A DNA stretch of 64,000 bases from Planctomycetaceae bacterium (GTDB lineage: Bacteria > Planctomycetota > Phycisphaerae > Tepidisphaerales > Tepidisphaeraceae), in NCBI GenBank assembly GCA_027487775.1, contig JAIYCY010000034.1, positions 62,001-126,000 of the forward strand, in the 5' to 3' direction. Shown here in pieces: positions 55,720 through 63,414 of this stretch. A model generated the notes under the pieces. The model had not been told where the DNA came from, did no database searches, and saw only the letters and a program-made list of their open reading frames with translations. Both the position numbers and the translations under genes were made by a program. The stretch's first letter is position 1. Every line of letters begins with the position of its first letter.

Positions 55720-56598
55720 ATGCGTCGTTTCGCTCTCGTTTCGTTGTCCGCTTGCCTCACCGCAAGCCTCCTGCCGGCCGCGCCTTCGCACGCGACCTCG
55801 TTCGTCTCATCCGTCGTCCCGGGCAGCTACACACCCGGAACCGTCTCGGCGACCTTCCAAGATCCCTCGGCGGCGCTTGGCGCGCCGGCGAACGTCGTCG
55901 GGGCATCATCCGGCTTTCCGAACGTCCTCTCACCCTTCAGCCCACACTATGAAGGGACCGAACTCACCGGCATCGGCGTGGGCGGATCGGTGACCTACGC
56001 CTTTGCCAATCCTCTCAACATCATCCCCGGACATGAGGTCGGCATCTTCAACAACGTCGGCATCGCTGACCCGGCCTTCCCGACCGGCACGGCAGGCAAT
56101 CCCGCTCAGACGTTCTCCGGCGCCTTCTTCGGCGCTGAACGAACCGCTGTCGTCGAAGTCGCCAACGACATCAATGATTTCCGCTCGCTGGGCCGCATCA
56201 CCTTCACTTCGCCCGCCAACGCATTCGTCGATATCACCGATCCCTACGCCGCCGCGCCCGGCAGCGCAAGCCCCGCCGACTTTGGAAAACCCTTCGTCGG
56301 CTCCATCTCCACCTTCAACGGACAATCCTGGAACCAAATCCTCACCACACTCAACGGATCCGCCGGCGGAACATGGCTCGACCTCTCCGCCACCGGACTC
56401 TCGAGCTTCCAGTACGTCCGCCTCTCAAATCCCAAGTTCCAACTCGTGACCGACGGCTCACTCGTCGACGTCGTCGGCAACACCAGCGCTAACCTCTTCA
56501 TCAACGCCATCAGCGCCAACACGCTCGCCGTCCCCGAGCCGGGCGTGCTGGGCCTGCTCGTCGGCGCGGGCCTGCTATCTCTCCGTCGTCGCGGTTGA
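55720..56598 (+). CDS. PEP-CTERM-sorted secreted protein
   Basis: The 292-residue protein starts at the ATG at 55720 with AAGGAG five bases upstream. It has a signal peptide (FALVSLSACLTASLLPAA, then SHA), a beta-rich extracellular region with no known catalytic motif, and a C-terminal PEP-CTERM tag (VPEPGVLGLLVGAGLLSL followed by RRR). Such tags are recognised by exosortases and lead to surface or exopolysaccharide association; the exosortase is not in the window. The central part (GIGVGGSVTYAFANPLNIIP) is typical of secreted proteins of this class. The next gene is a pseudopilin 82 bp downstream. Confidence 0.88.
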   Translation: MRRFALVSLSACLTASLLPAAPSHATSFVSSVVPGSYTPGTVSATFQDPSAALGAPANVVGASSGFPNVLSPFSPHYEGTELTGIGVGGSVTYAFANPLNIIPGHEVGIFNNVGIADPAFPTGTAGNPAQTFSGAFFGAERTAVVEVANDINDFRSLGRITFTSPANAFVDITDPYAAAPGSASPADFGKPFVGSISTFNGQSWNQILTTLNGSAGGTWLDLSATGLSSFQYVRLSNPKFQLVTDGSLVDVVGNTSANLFINAISANTLAVPEPGVLGLLVGAGLLSLRRRG

Positions 56599-56680
56599 TT
56601 GTTCCCTCGTCACCCGAATCGACGATCGATCGGGGAAGCCCGGTCGATCGTCTTGAATCCCTCTCACGCGAAAGTTGATC

Positions 56681-57484
56681 ATGGATCCGATCACCACCAA
56701 GAGCCGTCGAAAGACGCACAATCGACACGCATTCACACTCGTCGAATTGCTCGTCGTCATCGGCATCATCGCGCTTTTGATTGCCATCCTGCTGCCAGCA
56801 CTCGGACGCGTACGACAGCAGGCAGTCGGCGTTGCATGCCTCAGCAACCTGCGACAGATGGCCCTGGCGACCATGGACTACGTCGCACGCCATCGCGGGC
56901 AGTTTCCAAGTTCACTCTACTCCGCCTCCGAACCCGGCGCTGTCGTCGCTTACGGCTGGGATTACACCACACGCACCGATCTCCTCACCGGCGCCCGCTC
57001 ACAATCGCCGGGCCTCATCTGGTCGGGCATGCGCGAAATCAAAGTTCAGCAATGCCCCGCCTTCGACGGACGCAGCAACACCACGATCCCCGAACCCCAC
57101 ACGGGCTACAACTACAACACCAGCTACATCGGACGCGGACCCTTCGAACTCATCAAATCACCCGCCCGCGCAAGCGACATCCGCAAACCCTCCCGTACCA
57201 TCCTCTTCGGCGACGGGGAGTACGCATCGGGCGCCAACAAATACATGCGCAGCCCCCAAACAAGCCCCACCGAACCGCCCGGCACGCCAAGCCAGGCAGG
57301 CACGCAGGGCTTCCGTCATCGAGGGAAAACCAACGTCGCATGGGCGGATGCCAGCGCCGAGGCCCTCTCCATCGACCCGCGCGACCGCGTCCCCACACAC
57401 CTCCGCACGCCGACGCTCCTCAATATCATCGGTGCCAACAACGGATTCATCGGCACTGACAACTCACTCTACGATCTCGACTGA
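56681..57484 (+). CDS. Pseudopilin-like protein with prepilin N-terminus (DUF1559-like)
   Basis: The N-terminus after a short basic leader is FTLVELLVVIGIIALLIAIL, a prepilin-type methylation signal with Glu at position 5, cleaved after an Ala in RHA. The remaining 230 residues include cysteines in VACLSNLRQMA and QQCPAFDG, then GFRHRGKTNVAWADASAEAL, a pattern shared by planctomycete pseudopilin-like proteins of the DUF1559 type. It is probably membrane-anchored as part of a type II secretion or fibre-like system, whose other parts are elsewhere. The ATG at 56681 is used, not the TTG at 56675. Confidence 0.87.
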   Translation: MDPITTKSRRKTHNRHAFTLVELLVVIGIIALLIAILLPALGRVRQQAVGVACLSNLRQMALATMDYVARHRGQFPSSLYSASEPGAVVAYGWDYTTRTDLLTGARSQSPGLIWSGMREIKVQQCPAFDGRSNTTIPEPHTGYNYNTSYIGRGPFELIKSPARASDIRKPSRTILFGDGEYASGANKYMRSPQTSPTEPPGTPSQAGTQGFRHRGKTNVAWADASAEALSIDPRDRVPTHLRTPTLLNIIGANNGFIGTDNSLYDLD

Positions 57485-57508
57485 TCAAACCCGCAGTCAC
57501 GTCCCGCC

Positions 57509-57577
57509 GCGACGCGAACTCACCAACTGCCGCGACGCGAACTCACCACCTGTCGCGTCGCGAACTCAACACCTGTC
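57509..57577. repeat. Three tandem 23-bp repeats after the pseudopilin gene
   Basis: Units at 57509-57531, 57532-57554 and 57555-57577 follow GCGACGCGAACTCACCA with a variable end; they differ at a few positions. They lie between the convergent ends of the pseudopilin and msrA genes, and part of each (TCGCGNCGCGA) is palindromic. They may contribute to transcript ends. Confidence 0.8.
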
Positions 57578-57622
57578 GCAAAGTGATCTCCCCGTTTCTT
57601 GCAAGCCAAAAGCACGCTCGGA

Positions 57623-58426
57623 TCACTCCTTCGCGCCGGCATCGGGCTTTGCCTCAGGCTGCGGTTGAGTCTGTGCTTGACCTTCCGCTGCACCCGTGTC
57701 CTGCTTCGCTGCCGCTTCCTTCTCGGCTTGCTCGGCCTTCATCTTTTCGGCGAGCTTCTTGGCTTTGTCACGCTTGGGAAGGGCTGCGTGTGCGACATAA
57801 GGCTGATCGGGATTGATCTGCGCGTAATCCTGATGGTAATCCTCGGCCATGTAGAAGGCTTCGAGCTTCTCCAGCGTGGTGACGATCGGATCCGGAAACA
57901 CGCCCGCCTCGTCAAGCTGCTTGATGTAAGCACCTGCCACGTCACGCTCGACGTCATTCGCGTAAAAAATCGCCGACCGATACTGCGGTCCGATGTCTCC
58001 GCCCTGACGGTTGAGTTGGGTCGGATCGTGTGCGATCGAGAAAAAGACCTTGAGCAACTTGCCATAACTCACGACGGCGGGGTCGTAGTCGATGCGAATC
58101 ACCTCAGCGTGCCTTGTTCGACCGGTTTTGACGATGTCGTACTTCGCCGTCTCGGCGGTGTCACCGGCGTAGCCGCTCACGACATCGAGCACGCCCGGAA
58201 TCTGTTCAAACACGGCTTCGGTACACCAAAAACAACCGCCCGCTAGCACCGCACTCGCCCGGCTCGTCCCAGCCTCAACCCCTGTCGCCGGCACGTCGAC
58301 CGCCGGCAAGGGAAAGCCCGCCGCGTCTCCCTTTGCCCTCGTGCACGCCAAGCCGATCATCGCGCCAAGTGCCATCACGACTCCCATTCTTCGCAAAGTG
58401 CCTTTTAAACTCATCTTTTCTCGCAT
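57623..58426 (-). CDS. msrA: Lipoprotein peptide-methionine (S)-S-oxide reductase
   Basis: MsrA repairs oxidised methionine. The active-site segment VLAGGCFWCTEAVFEQIPG, GYAGDTAETAKYDIVKTGRT and FFSIAHDPTQLNRQGGDIG are present. The N-terminus is a lipoprotein signal (VVMALGAMIGLAC), so the enzyme acts outside the cytoplasm. The C-terminal 40 residues are Lys/Ala/Gln/Pro-rich and unrelated to the family (267 residues in all, longer than the usual core). I start at the ATG at 58426, with AGAGG seven bases upstream. Confidence 0.93.
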   Translation of the reverse strand: MREKMSLKGTLRRMGVVMALGAMIGLACTRAKGDAAGFPLPAVDVPATGVEAGTSRASAVLAGGCFWCTEAVFEQIPGVLDVVSGYAGDTAETAKYDIVKTGRTRHAEVIRIDYDPAVVSYGKLLKVFFSIAHDPTQLNRQGGDIGPQYRSAIFYANDVERDVAGAYIKQLDEAGVFPDPIVTTLEKLEAFYMAEDYHQDYAQINPDQPYVAHAALPKRDKAKKLAEKMKAEQAEKEAAAKQDTGAAEGQAQTQPQPEAKPDAGAKE

Positions 58427-58613
58427 GTTCATACCTCTTTGGATGCATCGAGACCCGATCGAGATACCCAAGCGAATCAACGCGTCCGATTAATCCACAT
58501 CATAGGCCTTACCAGCCTCATTCGTGCATTTTTGTCGCACGCGGTTTCGAAACGCCTGAAACGCGCGGAGGCTGGTTGGCTCGCGGGCCATTGCTTCATA
58601 CACTACTGGCGTC

Positions 58614-59399
58614 ATGAGTTCTAAAAGCCACGCCAAGCCGGTCGAACACAAAACTGTCATCATTCGCGTGAAGCGACAGGACAAACGCGATAGCCAACCC
58701 TACTGGGAAAGCTTCGAAGTCCCTCGCCGATCGAACATGAATATCATCTCGGCGCTGCAGTACATCGCCGCCAATCCAAAGACCACCGACGGCAAAGCCA
58801 CCACGCCAGTCGTCTGGGACTCAGGCTGTCTCGAAGAAGTCTGCGGCGCGTGCACCATGGTCATCAACGGCCACGTCCGCCAGAGCTGCTCGTCTCTCAT
58901 CGACAAGCTCAGCCCCGACAACGAGCCGATCACGCTCGAACCCATGAGCAAGTTCCCCGTCGTTCGCGATCTCTGGGTCGATCGGCAGCGCCTCTTCGAC
59001 GACCTCCGCAAAGTCAAGGCCTGGGTCCCCATCGACGGAACGCACGACCTCGGAGCAGGCCCGCCTATCGCACAAGATCAACAGGAAATCGCCTATCCGC
59101 TCAGCCGATGCATGAGCTGTGGGTGCTGCCTCGAAGCCTGCCCGCAGTATACGCCCGAAGGCAGCTTCGTCGGGGCAGCGGTCATCAGCCAGGTCAGACT
59201 CTTCAACGAACACCCGATCGGCAAGGTGCTCAAGGACGAACGCCTCGAAGCACTCAAAGGTCCCGGCGGACTGTCCGATTGCTCCAAGGCCGGCAATTGC
59301 GTCGAAGTCTGCCCGAAGGAAATCCCCCTCATGGAATCCATCGCCGCCGTCCAACGACAGGCCACGCTCTACAGCATCCGCAAGTTCTTCACCAAATGA
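58614..59399 (+). CDS. sdhB: Succinate dehydrogenase/fumarate reductase iron-sulfur subunit
   Basis: SdhB carries electrons from the flavoprotein to the quinone site through three clusters. The [2Fe-2S] cysteines are in WDSGCLEEVCGACTMVINGH and VRQSC, the [4Fe-4S] set in SRCMSCGCCLEACPQY, and the third cluster region in SDCSKAGNCVEVCPKEIPL. The 261-residue protein is normal for the family. SdhA and SdhC/D are not in the window, although they commonly stand upstream; here the upstream neighbour is msrA on the other strand. It may be a detached part of the complex. Confidence 0.93.
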   Translation: MSSKSHAKPVEHKTVIIRVKRQDKRDSQPYWESFEVPRRSNMNIISALQYIAANPKTTDGKATTPVVWDSGCLEEVCGACTMVINGHVRQSCSSLIDKLSPDNEPITLEPMSKFPVVRDLWVDRQRLFDDLRKVKAWVPIDGTHDLGAGPPIAQDQQEIAYPLSRCMSCGCCLEACPQYTPEGSFVGAAVISQVRLFNEHPIGKVLKDERLEALKGPGGLSDCSKAGNCVEVCPKEIPLMESIAAVQRQATLYSIRKFFTK

Positions 59400-59403
59400 T
59401 CCG

Positions 59404-59447
59404 GTGAGACTCAATGATCGAGTGAGACTCAATGATCGAGTGAGACT
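59404..59447. repeat. 18-bp tandem repeat after sdhB
   Basis: GTGAGACTCAATGATCGA occurs at 59404-59421 and 59422-59439, followed by a partial third copy. It starts five bases after the sdhB stop and lies between convergent genes. Confidence 0.85.
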
Positions 59448-59465
59448 GCATCCCCATGCACACGC

Positions 59466-59681
59466 TCACGGACTGCAGTCACGCTTGGCCTGCTGCACAA
59501 GCAACTGCATTGCGTCGATCCCTTCGCCAGCCTGCTTGAGGTCGCGCTCCAACTTCAGCAACACCTCTTCCTCGAACCGTCTCGCCTGCTCGTCGGTCCA
59601 GACCATCTTCGTGTTGACCCAACGAACACTCAGTTCCTTGAACGCCTTGGCAAGATTTCCACGCGCTTCATAGAGGCTCAT
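59466..59681 (-). CDS. Small helical protein, function unknown
   Basis: This 71-residue protein is almost wholly helical: ARGNLAKAFKELSVRWVNTK, then WTDEQARRFEEEVLLKLERD and a third helix LKQAGEGIDAMQLLVQQAKR. Its length, a turn between two tryptophan-bearing helices and acidic FEEE patch resemble WXG100-scale secreted helical hairpins, but there is no WXG tripeptide. Its start overlaps the end of the next gene upstream (59678) by four bases, so the two are translated together. I do not know the family for certain. Confidence 0.65.
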   Translation of the reverse strand: MSLYEARGNLAKAFKELSVRWVNTKMVWTDEQARRFEEEVLLKLERDLKQAGEGIDAMQLLVQQAKRDCSP

Positions 59682-60280
59682 GTCGGCTCCCTGGCTCTTG
59701 TGTCGCTGGAACCTGATTCAGCAGGCTTTCCCGCATCGGTCGGCTGTTGGGCTTCAGTTGGAATCAGATCGACCGACTGTGCCATCGATTGAACATCGGT
59801 CGGCGTCTCGCTGGCGGTGTATTCTTCCAGCAAACCGATCAGCACGCCCAACTTGGTGGCTGCCTCCGGTAGTAGCGCGCTCGACCAACCGTTCAACCTC
59901 GACACCGCTCCGCGATAGTCGGTCTGTGCTCGCTCGATCCTCCTCAAATACTGCTTGGTCGACGTCCACTTCTGCTGCGCCTCCTCCAGCGCCGCCTGCG
60001 CTCGCTTCAACTGCTTCATCTCGTCCACCGCGCTCTGCGTCGAACCTGTCGCATCCTTATACAATGTCTTCATCCGCACCGCTTCCTTCGCCTTGGCGAC
60101 CGCGTCCTCCCTGCGCCGAATCTGCTGCGTCCAGTAGGGAAGCATCTCCAGCTCCAGCCAATGCTGCGTCCGAAGCACGTCCGAATCCGCATCCGCCAGC
60201 GAAACGCCAATCACCTCCGCGAATTTGAGAAGGTGAATCCGCAGTGACTTCAATGCGTCGATGTCTTCGACCTGTGCCAT
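59678..60280 (-). CDS. Long coiled-coil protein, function unknown
   Basis: The 200-residue protein starts at an ATG (MAQVEDIDALKSLRIHLL) and consists mainly of helices: FAEVIGVSLADADSDVLRTQ, then a conserved-looking WLELEMLPYWTQQIRRRED, a long coiled coil with many Ala/Lys/Glu (VAKAKEAVRMKTLYKDATGS; LKRAQAALEEAQQKWTSTKQ), and a Pro/Thr/Gln-rich tail. There is no signal or membrane segment. It overlaps the following small helical-protein gene by four bases. The pairing suggests one complex, possibly of secretion or cell-surface type, but no enzyme gene accompanies it here. Confidence 0.68.
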   Translation of the reverse strand: MAQVEDIDALKSLRIHLLKFAEVIGVSLADADSDVLRTQHWLELEMLPYWTQQIRRREDAVAKAKEAVRMKTLYKDATGSTQSAVDEMKQLKRAQAALEEAQQKWTSTKQYLRRIERAQTDYRGAVSRLNGWSSALLPEAATKLGVLIGLLEEYTASETPTDVQSMAQSVDLIPTEAQQPTDAGKPAESGSSDTRAREPT

Positions 60281-60469
60281 GTCAACTCGCGTGTGAAGCG
60301 GGCTCGATACTGCCCCATTCAGGCGTGTGATGCAATCTGGGAATATTGACCAATTACGCAAATATAACCTTGTACATTTCCGTCGATGATGTCAGACTCA
60401 CGCTTGGCATATCTCCATCAGCGGGGGCAAGGCGTAGGCAGGAAATAGTTTGTCCGCTGGAGGCGTCAG

Positions 60470-61195
60470 ATGAAGGACTGGCAGCGAGCGATCCGAGAAG
60501 TAGAAGCCGAATTGGCCCGCATCGATAATGAGGACCAGATCGACGTCGAGATGACCCTTGCGAACATCCTTCGCGTTCAGCAGGACCTTGCGCATAGCGA
60601 ATCTCGTTACAGACTCTTCATTGAAGAGAGCACCATGGGCATTTGGCACGTCAGCATGCGCGTGCCCGCTTCCATTCGCCTCTCCACCAGAGAGCAGGTG
60701 GACGCGATCCTCCAACACGCCATCATCGACGACTGCAACGATGCCATGGCCCGCGACTATGGATTCAGTCAGGGCAGCGAGCTTCGAGGAACGCCCGTCT
60801 TATCGCTTATGGGTGATACCGAACACACCCGCGAATACCTCACCTTCTTCATCAATAATCGCTACCGACTCAAAAACGCCGAGACCCTCGAACATGACCG
60901 ACGGGGAAATCCCAAGGTCTTCATGAATACACTCATCGGACGCATCGTCAACGAACACCTCGTCGGCGGATGGGGCGTTCAACGCGATGTCAGCAAACAC
61001 CGCTTCGCACCCCAATTCCCAGACATCGAACGCGATGTCAGATCACTGCTCGATCAACTGAACCAGATCGCCCTCTGCGCCTCTGCCAGCCCCAATGTCC
61101 TTCTTCCCATCCGCGATGCCGTCCGATCACTCAACCGCATCCTCGAAAATGCCGGCGAAGTTCGCGATGCCTGCGACGTCCCCAAGCGACGCTGA
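60470..61195 (+). CDS. PAS-domain protein
   Basis: The 241-residue protein has an N-terminal coiled-coil region (AIREVEAELARIDNEDQIDV), then a PAS domain (SESRYRLFIEESTMGIWHVS, IDDCNDAMARDYGFSQGSEL, NTLIGRIVNEHLVGGWGVQR with DVSKH), and a helical C-terminal part (IERDVRSLLDQLNQIALCAS). There is no kinase, GGDEF or HTH output domain, so it may be a sensor that passes its signal to a partner. GGAGG precedes the ATG. It is divergent from the two-gene helical operon, with 189 bp between starts that include AT-rich sequence at 60340-60385. Confidence 0.82.
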   Translation: MKDWQRAIREVEAELARIDNEDQIDVEMTLANILRVQQDLAHSESRYRLFIEESTMGIWHVSMRVPASIRLSTREQVDAILQHAIIDDCNDAMARDYGFSQGSELRGTPVLSLMGDTEHTREYLTFFINNRYRLKNAETLEHDRRGNPKVFMNTLIGRIVNEHLVGGWGVQRDVSKHRFAPQFPDIERDVRSLLDQLNQIALCASASPNVLLPIRDAVRSLNRILENAGEVRDACDVPKRR

Positions 61196-61256
61196 TCGCT
61201 CACCCAACGCCTCGCATCTCGCTCGATTCCACAACTCGATCACATCTTCAGCGGCT

Positions 61257-62528
61257 TCATCGTCCCGATGTCCTTGCGCCAATGTCCTTGCGATAGTGCA
61301 TCCCCTCAAAACTGATCTTCGACATCGCCTCATACGCACGCGACCGCGCCGCCTCCATGTCACTGCCCAACGCCGTCACGGTCAGCACACGACCGCCCGC
61401 CGTCTGTAGCGCCGCGCCGTAACGCTTCGTTCCCGAATGGAACACGCACACATCCTCCAGTGCACCCGCCTCATCCACGCCGTTGATCTCAATCCCCGTC
61501 GGATAAAGACCCGGATACCCCCGACTCGCCGCCACCACACCCACCGCCGCTCGCTCGTCCCACCTCGGGTTCACCTGATCCAACTTCCCGTCCACCACCG
61601 CATTCATCAGCTCCAGCAGATCACTCCCCAAACGCATCATCAATACCTGCGTCTCGGGATCACCAAAACGCACATTAAACTCCAGCACCTTCGGCCCGTT
61701 GACCGTCAACATCAATCCCGCAAACAACACACCCCGATACGAAATCCCCTCTCGCTTCAATCCGTCCAGAATCGGAACAAACACATCACGCTCCACCGAC
61801 GACAAAATCTCCGGCGTCACCGTCGGCGTCGGACAGAAAACACCCATCCCGCCCGTCATCGGCCCGACGTTCCCGTCTTCCACAGGCTTGTGATCCTGAC
61901 ACGGATCCATCACATACACCTGATTCCCACTCACAAACGCTAGCACACTCGCCTCAACTCCCACCAAACACTCCTCTATCACCACACGATCGCCCGCCGA
62001 TCCAAACACACGATCCTTCATGATCGACACCAGCGCCGCCTCCGCATCCTCATGCCGATACGCCACCGTCACGCCCTTCCCCTTCGCCAACCCCGTCGCC
62101 TTCACCACAAATGGACCGTCACGCGAATCGATGTAATCCAGCGCCGAGTTCAACGACGTAAAACTCCTCGACTCCGCTGTCGGAATCGACTGACTCCGCA
62201 TCAGCTCCTTCGCAAACCACTTGTCCGCCTCCAACTGCGCCGCCTCTCGGTTCGGCCCGAACGCGCGAATCCCCGCCTTCTCAAGCACATCCACAATCCC
62301 ACCCGCAAGCGGATCCTCAGGCCCAACCACCACCAAATCCACCTGCTGCTGCGCCAAAAACTTCAGCAGCTTCGCTCGGTCATTGATGTCGATCTCTACG
62401 TTCTCCGCCAACTTCATCGTGCCGGGATTGCCGGGCAACGCAAAAATACGCCCGATCCCACGACTCGTGGACAATCGCCAAATCAACGCATGCTCACGAC
62501 CGCCCGACCCGATGACAGCTACATTCAT
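61257..62528 (-). CDS. purD: Phosphoribosylamine-glycine ligase
   Basis: PurD makes glycinamide ribonucleotide in purine synthesis. Landmarks are the start MNVAVIGSGGREHALIWRL, then FALPGNPGTMKLAENVEID, DLVVVGPEDPLAGGIVDVLE, the ATP-grasp segment VVKATGLAKGKGVTVAYR, YRGVLFAGLMLTVNGPKVLE and FNVRFGDPETQVLMMRLGSD. I start at the ATG at 62528 with GGGCGGG just upstream, giving 423 residues; the frame upstream is not family-like. It follows lemA after 82 bp on the same strand. Confidence 0.97.
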   Translation of the reverse strand: MNVAVIGSGGREHALIWRLSTSRGIGRIFALPGNPGTMKLAENVEIDINDRAKLLKFLAQQQVDLVVVGPEDPLAGGIVDVLEKAGIRAFGPNREAAQLEADKWFAKELMRSQSIPTAESRSFTSLNSALDYIDSRDGPFVVKATGLAKGKGVTVAYRHEDAEAALVSIMKDRVFGSAGDRVVIEECLVGVEASVLAFVSGNQVYVMDPCQDHKPVEDGNVGPMTGGMGVFCPTPTVTPEILSSVERDVFVPILDGLKREGISYRGVLFAGLMLTVNGPKVLEFNVRFGDPETQVLMMRLGSDLLELMNAVVDGKLDQVNPRWDERAAVGVVAASRGYPGLYPTGIEINGVDEAGALEDVCVFHSGTKRYGAALQTAGGRVLTVTALGSDMEAARSRAYEAMSKISFEGMHYRKDIGARTSGR

Positions 62529-62610
62529 CCCGCCCATGTAGCGCATGACGCAACAAACTGCAAGTCTCTCACGCACAATCATCCAAACGACCCAACCGGC
62601 TTGCAACGCC

Positions 62611-63288
62611 TCAACGAGGCGGCAACGGCGGCGGAGGTGCAGATGCATCGCCGCGGCTCGCGACGCCCGGATTCGGCGGCATCAGCGGCGCAATCCCCGG
62701 CGACGCAGGCGGACCCATGTTCCCAAGCTCGATCCGCGGCACAATCCGTTCAGCCTCTGCGCTGATCTCAAAATAAGTCTCGGGACGATGACCCGTCAGG
62801 CTCGCAACGATGTTCGTCGGAACGGCCTGACAAAGGCTGTTGTATTCACGAATGTTGCCGTTGAAAAATCGACGCGCCGCCGCAATGCGGTCCTCCGTGT
62901 TCGCTAGCTCCGTCTGCAACATGCGAAAATTCGCATCCGCCTTCAATTCAGGATACGACTCAGCACGAATCAGCAACTGACGCAAACCGAGCAGAAGATT
63001 GCTCTCGTCGCTCGCCTGACTCGCCGCAGGCCCGTGATTCGACGCCGCCTTCTCACGCAGCGCCGTCACACGCTCCAACACCTCACGCTCATGCGACGCA
63101 TAAGCCTTCACCGTCGATACCAAATTCGGAATCAGGTCATACCGACGCTTCAGCTCCACATCGATCCCGCCCCACGAATCCCGAATATGATTCCGCAACG
63201 AAGTCAGCCGGTTGTAAGTCCCGATGAACCAAATCAACGGCACGAGCAACACCAGCAGCGGCACACCAACGCAGATCAGCAGTTCCAA
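62611..63288 (-). CDS. lemA: LemA family membrane protein
   Basis: A hydrophobic N-terminal helix (LLICVGVPLLVLLVPLIWF) is followed by the LemA helical domain: YNRLTSLRNHIRDSWGGIDV, ELKRRYDLIPNLVSTVKAYA, then FRMLQTELANTEDRIAAARR and FFNGNIREYNSLCQAVPTNI. The C-terminal 45 residues are Pro/Gly-rich (PPASPGIAPLMPPNPGV). The role of LemA proteins is not settled. No ATG is available; the TTG at 63288 has GGGAG six bases upstream and seems best, with another TTG at 63318. Confidence 0.9.
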   Translation of the reverse strand: MELLICVGVPLLVLLVPLIWFIGTYNRLTSLRNHIRDSWGGIDVELKRRYDLIPNLVSTVKAYASHEREVLERVTALREKAASNHGPAASQASDESNLLLGLRQLLIRAESYPELKADANFRMLQTELANTEDRIAAARRFFNGNIREYNSLCQAVPTNIVASLTGHRPETYFEISAEAERIVPRIELGNMGPPASPGIAPLMPPNPGVASRGDASAPPPPLPPR

Positions 63289-63414
63289 GCCTGGCTCCCG
63301 GGCAGAATGGTCCAACAAAGATTACCCGATGTCGGCCCGACCGACCATCGCAAGCCGGCCGTTCATCCAAGACAAGCGGCCCACCACATGTGAGCCACCA
63401 CGCACGCGAACGCA

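Noticed and set aside
60340-60400. Sigma-70 promoter in the divergent spacer before the PAS gene
   Set aside because: TTGACC and several TATA-like stretches exist, but none has acceptable spacing.
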